Part shown: positions 22,116-33,229 of the stretch, piece by piece | Layout: every line of letters starts with the position of its first letter | Numbering within the stretch: the first letter of the stretch is position 1 | Origin: Pelobates cultripes | Taxonomy: Eukaryota; Chordata; Amphibia; Anura; Pelobatidae | Length of the DNA stretch: 64,000 nucleotides | Direction of reading: 5' to 3' | NCBI GenBank assembly: GCA_933207985.1 | Contig: OW240916.1 | Location: 316,579,189 to 316,643,188 of the forward strand | Position numbers and translations under genes: made by a program | The notes under the pieces: model-generated | The model's input: the letters and a program-made list of their open reading frames with translations, nothing else | Databases searched by the model: none | What the model was told of the DNA's origin: nothing

Positions 22116-23076
22116 GCCCTTGTGTGCCATGTAGGCCCTTTTCCATTGGAGGGGTGTGATGTGTGTGCCTATGTCTGTTTACCATGTCTGTTTGTGTATA
22201 GCCTTGAAGTTTCTAGATTCAGAAGTCAGTAAGACATAACTTAGGGATAGTGTTTTCCTGGGTCTGGCAGGAGCTAGGCAGGCTCTTTCATAGGTGGTGA
22301 AAGTTAACGTGTGCTCTGTCTTCTAATACATATTTTTTCATAATGTATTTGGTAGCATACCGTGGCCTCCTCATTTAATTTAAGCATTAAATTACAGATA
22401 GCATTTCCAGTAAGGAGTCGAAACGGGTGAGCCCAGGTTTAGAAAGTGATATTCTCACACATCAAGGAGAGGCATTCCGGCTTTGAGAAAAGATTAGGGG
22501 AGAAACTGTCAGCTTAGTGCTGATTCAGGCTTATCTGCTACATGACAGAATCTGTCATATTTCCTGCCTGCAATAAATGTGTGTATTAGAAGCAGTGCTG
22601 TGACTTTGGCATACAGTACAACAGATGGATTTACTATGTTAACCAGCAACGGTTCAGAAAATAGAATTTGAATACATTTTCTCTGCTTCCTTTTTATCTT
22701 CCACACATGAACGGGATCTATCTGAAATGAGAGGAAAAAAATATGGCTTACACAGTCTTTGATGTTCTCCAGAAGGTCATGGAAGAGATGTCACTAATAT
22801 GATCTCATGAAATGTAGACTATTAAACACATCAAGATGTTTTTTCTAAGCATTAAAACACCCACGTCATGCTGTGTTTAATGTTTTTCTATCACAGTGAT
22901 TTATTTAGGTTAATGATAACCTTGAAATCTTGTCTTCGTGTGATGTGTTGGAGTTAATGTCCTTCGATTATAAACAATTTGAAAGGTAGTGGTGGTAAAT
23001 GTACCAAATATTAACAGCATGGCTTTGAAACACATTTACTGGGAGTTGATTCATTAAATAGAGCATGTTCGTGAGT
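22116..23076. other. No recognisable content
   Basis: No gene or element terminus was found. Small open frames have no domain. Confidence 0.4.
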
Positions 23077-24092
23077 TTAAAGGAACACTATAGTCACCTA
23101 AATTACTTTAGCTAAATAAAGCAGTTTTAGTGTATAGATTATTCCCCTGCAATTTCACTGCTCAATTCACTGTCATTTAGGAGTTAAATCACTTTGTTTC
23201 TGTTTATGCAGCCCTAGCCACACCTCCCCTGGCTATGACTGACAGAGCCTGCATGGAAAAAAAACTGGTTTCACTTTCAAACAGATGTAACTGACCTTAA
23301 AGGACCACTCTAGGCTCCCAGACCACTTCAGCTTAATGAAGTGGTCTGGGTGCCAGGTCCCTCTAGGATTAACCCTTTTTTCTTTATAAATATAGCGATT
23401 TCAGAGAATCTGCTATGTTTATAAATGGGTTAATCCAGCCTCTAAAGCCTCTAGTGGCGCTTGCGTGCTTCTCACTGTGAAAATCACAGTGAGAAGACGC
23501 AAGCGTCCATAGGAAAGCATTATAAATGCTTTCCTATGAGACCGGCTGAATGCGCGTGCAGCTCCTGCCGCGCGTGCGCATTCAGCCGAAGGGGAGGATC
23601 GGAGGCGAAGAGAGGAGGAGAGCTCCCCGGGCTGGAAAAAAGGTAAGTTTTAACCCTTTCCTCTCCCCAGAGCCGGGCGGGAGTGGGACCCTGAGGGTGG
23701 GGGCACCCTCAGGGCACTATAGTGCCAGGAAAACGAGTATGTTTTCCTGGCACTATAGTGGTCCTTTAAATAATTGTATCTCAATTGAACTTTAATCACA
23801 TACAGGAGGCTCTTTCAGGGTCTAGCAAGCTATTAACATAGCAGGGGATAAGACAATCTTAATTAAACAGAACTTGCAATAAAGAAAGCCTAAATAGGGC
23901 TCTCTTTACAGGAAGTGTTTATGGAAGGCTGTGCAAGTCACATGCAGGGAGGTGTGACTAGGGTTCATAAACAAAGGGATTTAACTCCTAAATGGCAGAG
24001 GATTGAGCAGTGAGGCTGCAGGGGCATGTTCTATACACCAAAACTGCTTCATTAAGCTAAAGTTGTTCAGGTGACTATAGTGTCAGTGTAAG
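23077..24092. mobile_element. TTAA-type MITE split by another MITE
   Basis: The outer element starts TTAAAGGAACACTATAGTCACC and ends AGGTGACTATAGTGTCAGTG, its right TTAA lost. A second MITE (23297-23769) sits inside it at a TTAA. The outer arms share GGAGTTAAATC/GATTTAACTCC and other inverted words, so the halves fold back across the insertion. Confidence 0.75.
23297..23769. mobile_element. Nested TTAA-flanked MITE
   Basis: It is bounded by TTAA on both sides, with left end AAAGGACCACTCTAGG and right end CACTATAGTGGTCCTTT. It is the same family as 9081-9583 but inverted. Mid-element sequence (GAAAGCATT...AATGCTTTC, the GTGCGCATTCAGCC block) is shared. Confidence 0.85.
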
Positions 24093-24225
24093 TTTTTTTT
24101 TTTTGGTAAATATTTCATTGCGAAAGAGATATGGATACAAACAAATCTCTATGCATATTGGCAAACGTGTAACACAGGTTCTAGCTAGCTTAGAATAGTC
24201 CAAAAAAAGCAATAGTTACATAACT

Positions 24226-25213
24226 AAAGGGACACAGTAGGCACCCAGGACACTTCAGCTCAAAAGGGCAGTGTTCCTTTTGCACCTAGTGTTGCAATGT
24301 AAATCATTACAGTTCCAGAGAAACTGCAATGTTAACATTGCAGCACTAAGTCAGCCTCTAGTTGCTGTCTACCACTAGAGGGCTTCTGGGATCGAAAACA
24401 GACTTTGGTCCAGTATCTGATGCTGGATGTCCTCACTCTCTGCATGAGGACATCCAGCGTCAGATTATTCCCCATAGGAAAGATTAATTAGCACCTGCTC
24501 GTCATAGACCGTCGAGGGGGCGGAGCATCGACCCAGTGCTGAAGGACATTGGCGCTGGGATAAGGTAAGTAAATAAAGATTGCAAACCCTTTATTCACCG
24601 ACTGTGGGGGGCACAAGGGAGAGAGGAGGTAGGGGGAGCGATAGTGCCAGGGATAGAGCATTGTAAAGAAAAAAAAATAGAAGCAAAGAAAGAAAAATAG
24701 AGTTGTATCTCCTCTCTAGCTCTCTTTTTGTTTTAAAGGGAATTAACTATACACCATACATATAATGGTCCCAAGAAGTAAGTAGAAGTGTAAATACACC
24801 TAAAAAAAACATACGCTCAATATGTTTAGTGTACAGAATACTAAACAAACTGGATAAAACCTAAAACACAAAACTATTAAATTATTAACTGTTAACAAAA
24901 AACCTTAACATCACGAGGAAATAAAGAAAAAAGTAAAATAAAAATAGGAGATCCAAAAGGACCGCACACAGGCACAACTGTGTTCATCGCTGATATAAAA
25001 TGCACCAGAAAGTATCCACAACCAAGGAACTAACCATGTGGTACATCCCATATCAATCAACCTTAGAAGAAGTATACCCTCCAAGGGTGAGAAACCCTAT
25101 TATAAACTTGAAGTCGGCCTAGAACCTTTGTAGAGAGTTTTACCATGCTATATATATACACAGCACTCGGTCGACGCTCCGCCCCCCTCGACGGCCTTAA
25201 TTGTCCCTTTTAA
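24226..25213. mobile_element. TTAA/GGGACA-type MITE, decayed
   Basis: The left end CTAAAGGGACAC and right end TTGTCCCTTTTA are weak inverted repeats. A GC-rich block GACCGTCGAGGGGGCGGAGC near 24508 is inverted as GCTCCGCCCCCCTCGACGGCC near 25175, which supports one folded-back element. AT-rich sequence lies between. Confidence 0.5.
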
Positions 25214-25523
25214 AAGGAGTTTCTATTCTTCGAAATGATTTGGTCTGCTACTGAGAGTGTGTCCAAAATTTGCACAGTTTCTTGTCTTTGCATAGCTTGT
25301 AATGGAAGGAGTGAGTTCCAAATTTTGATATGTTAATAAGAAGTTTTTATATATATATATATATAAAATAAAACTTCTCATTAACATATCAAAATTCGGA
25401 ACCCACTCCTTTCATCTACGAGCTATGCAAAGACAAGAAACTGTGCAAATTTTGGACACACTCTCAGTAGCAGACCAAATCATTTCGAAGAATAGAGACT
25501 ATTTTTAAGAGGGACAATTAAGG
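25196..25523. repeat. Long inverted repeat with AT-microsatellite loop
   Basis: Arms of about 155 bp (25196-25351 and about 25370-25523) are near-perfect reverse complements. The centre is (TA)n of about 18 bp. The ends read CTTAATTGTCCC and GGGACAATTAAG. It may be a fold-back transposon. No target duplication is clear. Confidence 0.85.
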
Positions 25524-25559
25524 TTCAGGTTTCATTGATAAATAGAGTAGCCTATTTAA

Positions 25560-26480
25560 AGGTTCAAAGACACTCTCCCAAGACCTCATAACCTTCACAC
25601 GTGTTTACCACTACATGTGGAAATAAGTGCCCTTACAACCACAACCCCTAAAATACAGAGAAGTAAGACCCGGGTAGTATGCATGAGCCTAACAGGGTCT
25701 ACGTAGCATCTTGAGACCACCTTGTATCCATCTTCAATAGTTTTACAAACTGTTTTATTACTATTTTCAAAATATTCTTCAGGAATTTTCCTTGGGGGTG
25801 TCACCTAGGTCTCTCTCTCACAAAATCTGAAAAGATAGCCTATTTTTGAATCCATATTTTGCAGCATGACATGGATTCTACAAATCAGGTCCCTTACAGG
25901 ATTCATATACTTATAGAACCTTTTGAAAGTTATCAGAGACGAATTCCTATATACATCATCAGTCAGTCATCAACAGCCTTAATTATGTCATACCTTAAAA
26001 TTTCCTAATTCCCTAACAGGAATAATGTATTTCTCCACTAAAAAGCTGTCAGGCTTTCCTACCATAGGTGTCATCATAGATATTTGAGACAATAAACTGT
26101 CTCTAAAAGTACTTTTACACCAAAGGTTATAAGTGTATACATTCCGTGATAACAGGTCCCCAGTGGTCTCTTCCTCAATTTTGCCCAAGGCAGTGATGAC
26201 ATTTGCTTCAGTGTACAAAATGTGTGTGATGTTTTCAATGTTAACCCAACAAATAGATGATTTTGCAGAGTTCCATTTCATTACCTGAGCCATTTGTGCA
26301 GATTGGTAATATAGAATTAAACCTGGCACCCCAAGACCTCCCCTAGTTTTGATCTTCACATATTATTCAACGAAACTCTAGCCTTCCTTCCTGATCATAA
26401 ACATTTAGCCATGTGTCTTTGTAGGCTCTGTAAATCAGCCATGTTATAATTTATTTGTAAGGCTCTGAAAAAGCAAAACA
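25560..26480 (-). pseudogene. L1/Tx1-like LINE ORF2 C-terminal fragment
   Basis: The minus-strand frame 25988-26359 reads KTRGGLGVPGLILYYQSAQM, typical of the C-terminal region of L1/Tx1-type ORF2 proteins. Further downstream another frame (25595-25804) has a GYKVVSRCYVDPVRLM-like block of the same region. The pieces are in different frames and contain stops, so it is dead. The RT core and endonuclease are missing. Confidence 0.7.
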
Positions 26481-27298
26481 TTTTCGGTCAAAGAATCATA
26501 ATCAATAAATACACCCTACCCAATGGGGAGATTCTGCATAGGGTATCGACAGAAGGTCAAAAGGTCATACCAATAATTATAGGCTTAGAATTCATCATTT
26601 AAACCAGTAATTTAAATAGCAAAATAAAACATACAGGTGGTATTCAGATTAAAATAAAAGTTAGTTCACTCCCATAAAGTGCAGGTAACACTACATTTAC
26701 TACCAACAGACTAGCGGTCCATAGACCAAAATACCCAATCCCCTCCCGTCTGAATCTAACAAGACTAGCTTTGCACACACACTACCAGAGTCAGGTGTTA
26801 AAATCTATAGCATGGCGGCTATACTCTCCCTCACACGGAGGCCCGGAGACACCCCGCCCGTGCATACCTGATTTACAGCTTGCCACTAAATGGCAACCGG
26901 ACCCAAAGTCAGCTCTGCGTATGCCACACGCCAACCTACGTACCTTGCTAAAACAAAAAGTCATACGACATGTATCTGAAGCAGTAACAACCCCTTAGTG
27001 AGCAGGTTGGTCACTTATGCCCCCCATCACATGCAGGCATGCAAAAGCGATCAAACACAGGCACGGGCGCACCAGACGAAGCCTAACACTTAAACATATC
27101 AAATATTTTGATTATTGTTACACAGACTTCTTACTTAGACATGCTACAACGCAATGTTTCACCAGTGTAGACACTACTCATGTTTTAATACAGCAATGTA
27201 CAGCTATTCGTTCACCTCACTACAAAGTGGTTAACCTCTTTTGTTTAAATGCTCTTAACAAAAAACTAAAAGAAAACTTGCTTGTAATCTTGACTACT
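26481..27298. other. No recognisable content
   Basis: Open frames at 26771-26998 and 27017-27325 carry no domain. There is no element terminus except the TSD of the next feature. Confidence 0.4.
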
Positions 27299-27739
27299 CC
27301 ACTGATCTGGGACGGATTAACATAGGGGCTGATGGAGCTGCAGCTCCAGGCCCAGGCCCATGGAATAGGCCCATTGATTTAAAAAAAAAAAAAAAAAAAA
27401 CTTTTTTCCACACACTACTCTTAGGGATTCCACCTGGCTTTTATTTTATTGGCACAGCCAGTATTTGAGGCTGCCTGGCTGGTGCCAATATTGCAGTGAT
27501 ACTGGCAATACAAATGCTGGTATTTTTCTCAGTATAAACAAGAGATTACTCTGCAATACCAGCACTGGCCAGTAGGGGTCACTGTGTGTGGAGACAGGCA
27601 GAGATAGGAAGTTCCAGCATATCCCTCCCTGCCTATCTATACTCACTGATCTGCAGGGGTGCAGCTACAGAGAGTCCAGACAGCAACTTCCACCCTGCAG
27701 AGACAGCCTACGGCTCAGGGAAGTAAGGGATGGGGGGAA

Positions 27740-28480
27740 AGGCTGCAAGGAGACATGGGGACACTGAGACACTAAGGGACATTGGGAGACATTATGGCAG
27801 ACACTGAGACACTAAGGGACATTGGGAGACATTATGGCAGACACTGAGACACTATGGGACACTGGGAGACATTATGACACAGACACATGTCTCCCAGCCA
27901 ATGTCCCTGGTGTCTCAGTGCCCCCTAGTCTCCTAGTCTCCCAGTGACCCCTAGTCTCCTAGTGTCTCACTGTCCCCATGTCTCCTAGTGCCTCCATGTT
28001 TCCCAGTGCCTCAAGTGTATCAATGTCCCCATGTCTCCAAGCTAGTGTCCCTAGTGTCTGTGGCCGTGGTGTCTCAGTATCCCAATGTCTCAATGTCCCC
28101 ATGTCCCCCAGCCAGTGTCTCTAGTGTCTGTGTCCCCATGTCTTTAAGTTTCCCCTATTTTCCCAGTGTCCCCATGTATCCCAGCCAGTGTCCCCTAGTC
28201 TCCCAGTCTCACTGGTGTTTCCGTGTCCCTACGTTTCCTGGTCTTCCTAGTGACCTAGTGACATGGGGAAAGACACATGGGAATACTGGAGGACACAGGG
28301 AGACATGGGGCATTGAGACACTGTGATACATAGGGACACTGGGAGACCTGGGGACACGACACTAGGGGACACTGGGAGACATGGGGCAATGAGACACTGA
28401 TACATAGGAACACTGAGACCTGGAGTAATCGACACATGGGGGCACTGGGAGACATGGGGGCACTGGGAGGAATCCATCTG
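27740..28480. repeat. Minisatellite that changes strand twice
   Basis: Units of about 18 bp of the form GACACTGGGAGACATGGG run in one direction at about 27740-27880. They run as the complement (TCTCCCAGTGTCCC) at about 27885-28250, and in the first direction again at about 28255-28480. Open frames rich in Cys/Pro/Val/Ser here are repeat translations. Confidence 0.85.
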
Positions 28481-28736
28481 TACAGCAGAATCAAACTAAG
28501 TAGGTTTTGGGTGATTTTACAGCATTTTCTCTTATGTCACTCCTTGTGATTTACATCATGTGATGTCATCCATACATATTTAATTATGCAAATTAGTAAG
28601 GCCGGTATGTTTTTCCAAGAAAGGTGGAAACCCTAACTACTTTTCACATACTCTTACTTAAGTATGGAAACTTAATAGGGATGTATGGGAACAAAACTTG
28701 TGTGGACTGGCTGACAATGAATATAGTTAAAGGGAC

Positions 28737-29313
28737 ACTATAGTCACCAGAACAACTACAGCTTATTGAATTTGTTCTGGTGAGTATAATCATTACCTTC
28801 AGGGTTTTTGCTGTAAACACTGTCTTTTCAGAGAAAATGCAGTGTTTACATTACAGCTTAGTGATAATGTCAGTGGCCACTCCTCAGATGGCTGTTAGAG
28901 ATCCTTTCTGGGTCATGGCTGCCTAAAAATCATCCAAACATTCTGCATGCAGACACTGAACTTTCCTCATAGAGATACATTGATTCAATTCATCTCTTTG
29001 AGGAGATGCTGATTGGCCAGGGCTGTGTTTGAATCATGCTGGTTTTGCCCCTGATCTGCCTCTTTGTCAGTCTCAGCCAGTCATATTGGGAAGCATTGTG
29101 ATTGGATCAGGCCACCACTTCTAATGATGTCAGCAGACTGCTTATTTTTTTGAGTCTAACAGCATGCAGAGTTACAGCTTCAGGCTTGAATACAGTAAGA
29201 TTTTTACTATATTTATGGAGGCATGAGGTGCCCAGGGGGAGTTAGATGGTGGTGTTAACACTATAGGGTCAGGAATTCATGTTTGTGTTCCTGACCCTAT
29301 AGTGATCCTTAGA
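28737..29313. mobile_element. TTAA/CACTATAG-type MITE
   Basis: It starts TTAAAGGGACACTATAGTCACCAG and ends CTATAGTGATCCTTAG. The interior shares long blocks with the copy at 35013-35520 (GAATTTGTTCTGGTGAGTAT, TGGCCAGGGCTGTGTTTG). Confidence 0.8.
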
Positions 29314-29819
29314 TTAGATAGGGACAGTCCTTAGAAAGCGTTGAGCAAGCACATAATTAGATGCATTTATGCCAAGCTCAGGGTGCTGTCTGCATAGTAT
29401 GCCTTTAGTTGACCAGTGGCATGATTGGCAGGCAGTCTGACATGCATTCATGTCAGGCTGGCCTTCTAATTCTTTGGGCAGACGTCCTCTTTTTGGGCAT
29501 GTTCGCCCCTTTTGGCAGGTTACGTTTTTTGTGTCAGTGGCATACACTTTATTATGCCCATTGACTTCGTGCTTGATTGGACGTTGCTGTTAGGGGTCAT
29601 GGATTTACTTGAAAGATGAAAACATAAATTAGAGGGAGATTAGCCTAGGGCATGTGTTTTCTTATAGCTGCTGTTTTCTTTCTCTCCAGCACCATCTCCA
29701 TCAGATACATGACGCTTGGGAGTGTTTTACTGTTTTTGGTCGATATGATTCTGTAATTAGGCCTGTCATAATTATCAGCACCAGGCCCACTGGGCTCTTA
29801 ATCTGGCCTTGCCACTGAT

Positions 29820-30687
29820 ATTATTGTTAAAAATTAGTGCAAGGAATGCCATTGGGGTACCTTGCACATGTTGTTATATATCTATGCACGGCAAAAATAA
29901 AGAATTTAAAATTTTTTTTTAAAATAAATAAAAGTTAGTTGCCCTGGATTCATGAAATCCTCTGTTTCTAAAGACACAGTCAAACCCTTACATTTTTGTA
30001 AACACAGTTTCCCCACCAACTCTCTGTAAATCAGGGACAGTAAAGTAAAGGCCAGATCTGATAGCAAAGTGTTAGAATTTCAAAACAAAGCCCATGTGTT
30101 TGGCCGAAATGGCTCTCTATAAATGGCCTCTCTGAAAACAGGTCTACCAAAAGGGACCAAATGCCATGGAGAAATAAAAAAAAAAGGGATTTGTTGCACA
30201 AGTAGAATATTAAAGCCAAATAAAAACAGTTGGAAGTAAGAATGGCAGTATTGACGTGTTAATATAGCTACATGGCTTGCTAATGCAAGACTCCTCCCAC
30301 TTCCAAATGTCATTTGAGACGCGTTTTGCACTGTGTGTGCTTCCTCCAGTCAAGATGGAGAATGCCATGGATGGAGCCTCCTATGTCTGACATATCAATG
30401 AATCAGGGTGCCCCAAATAAATTATTTCAAAGTGACCCAAATTATTTCCTCTGAACTTGAAGATAATAATTTTGTTTTTCAAAATACAGACCAATATTTC
30501 TTGATAGTTCAGCACACGATGTTCGATCATTTAAGAGATTATCTGTTCACCACCAAATTCTATCTTTATTAATAGAATACATTTCTCTCTATTTCAGAAG
30601 TACTGGTGAAAGATCCTACCAGAAGGTATCTGCAATCCTGCAGAAATCATCGTGCCACATATTACTCTGTGTTAGGAAGATATGCAT
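29820..30687. other. No recognisable content
   Basis: AT-rich, with A/T homopolymers near 29910. No gene or terminus seen. Confidence 0.4.
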
Positions 30688-30755
30688 ATTATTATTATTA
30701 TTATTGGCATTTTTAAAGCGCCAACATATTCTGCAGCTCTGGAGTTACCTGGAGA
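30688..30755 (-). mobile_element. LINE 3' tail fragment
   Basis: The plus strand reads (ATT)n, then GCGCCAACATATTCTGCAG, the reverse complement of the GCAGAATTTGTTGGCGC...ATAATAATA tail seen at 45300-45357. This is a short, extremely 5'-truncated copy. Confidence 0.65.
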
Positions 30756-31498
30756 ATGCTTGTGAAGCCTGATCGTTCCGAATGAGTGATTCGCCAAGGG
30801 TCAAATAAGTGCATAAATCTTATTGAGCATCGGACACAGTCAGAGTTGAGGTTTGATGGTCGAATAGAACCAGGAGGTGAACAATCCAATTGCAATCTAC
30901 CTCTAATTATTATAAAACATGGTGGACCCACGTAGAGTGGAGACCTTAAATTATAAAATTGCAGGTTCCGTTCACTAGGTGTGTAAACATTCACAGGTTT
31001 AACACATGTGCCATTCACTACACCTTCCTATAGCAAGAGCCATCCTTCTTTTTCTTTAAAAACCTTACTTTTCTCAAAGTGTACAGACCGTCCGAACAGA
31101 AAAGAAACCCCACGGTGTAAAGCTGGGGCACAAGTATGGTATGATTCTGCAAAAGTGAAGCTTCATTTTATTGGGTCTTAAACAAATTAAAAGAGCATAA
31201 TGGGTGTCTGGGTTCCATAATTAAACACCCCAAACGAACTTCGGCAAAGATCTTAAAGAAAACAAAATAGTTACAATCCGTGCAACATAAAAACATACCA
31301 CCATGCAAGAAACAAAATAGTTGTCAAATCAAAGTACTAAAAGGTTTTTCCATTTTTCCACCGTTATCCAAGTTACACCAGAGATCATCCACACAGTAGT
31401 TTTAAAGAATACCAGTTTGGAAGTTGAAACTTATGTTGAAAAAGAGTTTTATTTTGCATAAATAAGGACTGTATATAAGGCCCCCATTGTTTGAATAG
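30756..31498. other. Unassigned sequence
   Basis: No ends or domains identified. Base composition and words like CACCCCAAACGAACTTCGG suggest an old LTR piece, but I cannot support it. Confidence 0.3.
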
Positions 31499-31503
31499 TG
31501 GGC

Positions 31504-32716
31504 TGTTATAGTTACCTCCGGGCTAGCTGGAGGTTGGACCGCTTGGATATCTTGGTTCCCGATGTTGGAGAGGTAGAACGTCGCTCCTATCAGCATCCAC
31601 AAGATTCTCCTGAAAGTGTAGAATAATCCCACTAGCTATGGAACAGCTAGGATACACTGTTCCCTACAAAATGAGTCGAGGCTGCGATTTGAGGGTAACA
31701 CGAACTGAATTTAATGGCACTCAGGCAGGACAATTTGTGCAACTTTCAGACCAAGGGACAGCCCCTTCTGGACCGGATGGTACACAGGACAATGACAGTT
31801 TATCCAATGGAAACACAGTGCAACATTTGAAAATGTCCCCGCCTAGCTTGGAGATAATTGGCCTTAACGGTTACAATGACCTAATTATCTCCAAGCACAT
31901 GGAAATACCACATTTTACACCCATGAAAAATAACATAAAAATATATAACTTTAATATTTTAATCCGAAAATAGTTAATGTGACCATTCACCGGATAGCTC
32001 AGATCTGAGCGCACAAGATGTATGAATCGCGCTCAGATCTCATGAACGATGTGCCAGAGTTCTGATATATAAGTCTGTTCGTACAATCTTTGGCCGAACG
32101 GATGGGACAACCGGCCTCTTAGCGGGATTCGTGCAGTTCCATTGCCGATTACAATTCCGGAGATTTTACTACCCAGTACCGCTGAACCCTTGCTGGCAAC
32201 AAGATGGCCGCCTCGTGTTCGGTATGCGAATGGCGACCACCTGGGGTTAGGTACTTAGCTTGCGGTTAACCGCAGAAACCACCACTTAATTGAGAACATA
32301 CGCCGGGTACGGGTGGTCGTCGTTCGACAGTTCTTTCATATATTTAATACAGTCCTCGGTCGTCTAATTGGAATATACGAACAAGGCCACCTGGATTCCG
32401 ATTAATTAGGCTGCGGTTAACCACAAACCGCAGCTCCTGGGCGGTTAATTGTTGGCACACTCCGCCGTTATGGTGGTCGATCGTTCGTTAGGTCTTTCGG
32501 TGGTTTGAAAGGTGACTGAGGTTAAGTGGAGACACACGACAAGGGCTGGGTGGTCTGCTGTTCGTATATACGAATGGGTAGAACTGTTCATTCGTGTATC
32601 TGAGAATAGGGAAGTATCCAAACAGTGATAACAAAATATTATCCATAGTAAGGGCAACAGTAACCAAAATGTAGAAAAGTATTGCTCTTGTGGCAGATGG
32701 AGGGGCTTCTCTAACA
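31504..32716 (-). mobile_element. Solo LTR with 5-bp TSD
   Basis: The plus strand begins TGTTATAGTTACC and ends CTTCTCTAACA, giving TG...CA ends, and is flanked by the exact duplication TGGGC (31499-31503 and 32717-32721). Internal blocks GGAGATAATTGG...CTAATTATCTCC and AGCTCAGATCTGAGCGC match the LTRs at 54557 and 58377, which orient it to the minus strand. No internal region remains. Confidence 0.85.
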
Positions 32717-32829
32717 TGGGCCATTTATCAAGTCCAGTTTAAATACATAGGCTACTTTGGTTTGGCATAGTGTCAGGTTTGATTTGTCAGATGATATCCA
32801 GCTATGATAAATGGTTTACAGATGTCAGT

Positions 32830-33220
32830 AAAAAACGGGGTGCGGGAGAATACTGAGAATGGGTAGCAGCTAAAATAGCCTGCCCTTCGGTGGGTCCCCG
32901 CTCAGATCTCAAGCTGGTTTTAGCTCATCTTGTGCCATTACAGAGAGAACATCTCTGAAGCATATCAGACTGGTCCCACCCATGCGGGCAGTCCAGATCC
33001 GAAATGCCAGCAATTTCCCTCTGCATGAGAGAGACAGCAACCCCAGACGATCGTTTCAGCCTTGTTAGGCATCATCAGTGAGGCATAGCTGATATCTCTC
33101 TAGGCACCGTGAGCAAGGGGTCCGCGTCTGAATTACCCTTTAAACTTATGGAGAGCAAAAAACGGGGCAAGAGAATACTGGGAACGGGCAGCAGCTGAAA
33201 TAGCCTGCCCTTTGGTGGGT
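32830..33220 (-). mobile_element. Small tandem element with hammerhead-like motif
   Basis: A 66-bp block (32830-32895) recurs at 33157-33220 with a few differences, so the sequence is a bit over one copy of a unit of about 327 bp. Between the two blocks the minus strand carries a hammerhead-like motif (33040-33084). Partial tandem units with type I hammerheads are known from amphibian satellite DNA (newt satellite 2 has monomers near 330 bp), from Penelope-like elements and from animal retrozymes. No protein frame is present. Assignment to any of these groups is inference. Confidence 0.55.
33040..33084 (-). ncRNA. Type I hammerhead ribozyme-like motif
   Basis: Read 5' to 3' on the minus strand, stem I strand GCCUCA is followed by the core CUGAUGA, a stem II UGCC/GGCU with loop UAACAA, the core GAAA, a minimal stem III ACG/CGU with a two-base loop, the cleavage triplet GUC, and the partner stem I strand UGGGGU. 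Stem I forms six pairs (two are G-U). All invariant core bases are present. The stem II pair next to the core is U-U instead of the usual G-C, which would weaken it. The very short stem III is typical of ribozymes in Penelope-like elements and retrozymes, which work as dimers. Activity is not shown. Confidence 0.6.
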
Positions 33221-33229
33221 GTACAGGGC

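Larger units (their letters stand above)
27307..29811. mobile_element. hAT-like element with inverted minisatellite
   Basis: An exact 8-bp duplication CCACTGAT lies at 27299-27306 and 29812-29819. The left end CTGGGACGGATTAACATAG and right end GGGCTCTTAATCTGGCCTTG are degenerate inverted repeats of hAT type (CAGGGCCGGATTAA-like). There is no transposase frame. The interior contains a CACTG/GGGAGACA minisatellite (27740-28480) and a TTAA-type MITE (28737-29313). A diverged relative of the segment at 27530-27730 occurs near 45405-45600 without the minisatellite expansion. Confidence 0.8.

Noticed and set aside
27740..28480. CRISPR-like array
   Set aside because: Units are contiguous, degenerate and in both orientations, without unique spacers; the context is eukaryotic.
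30756..31498. Another LTR upstream of 31504
   Set aside because: No TG...CA ends with matching flanks and no similarity I could follow to the other LTRs.
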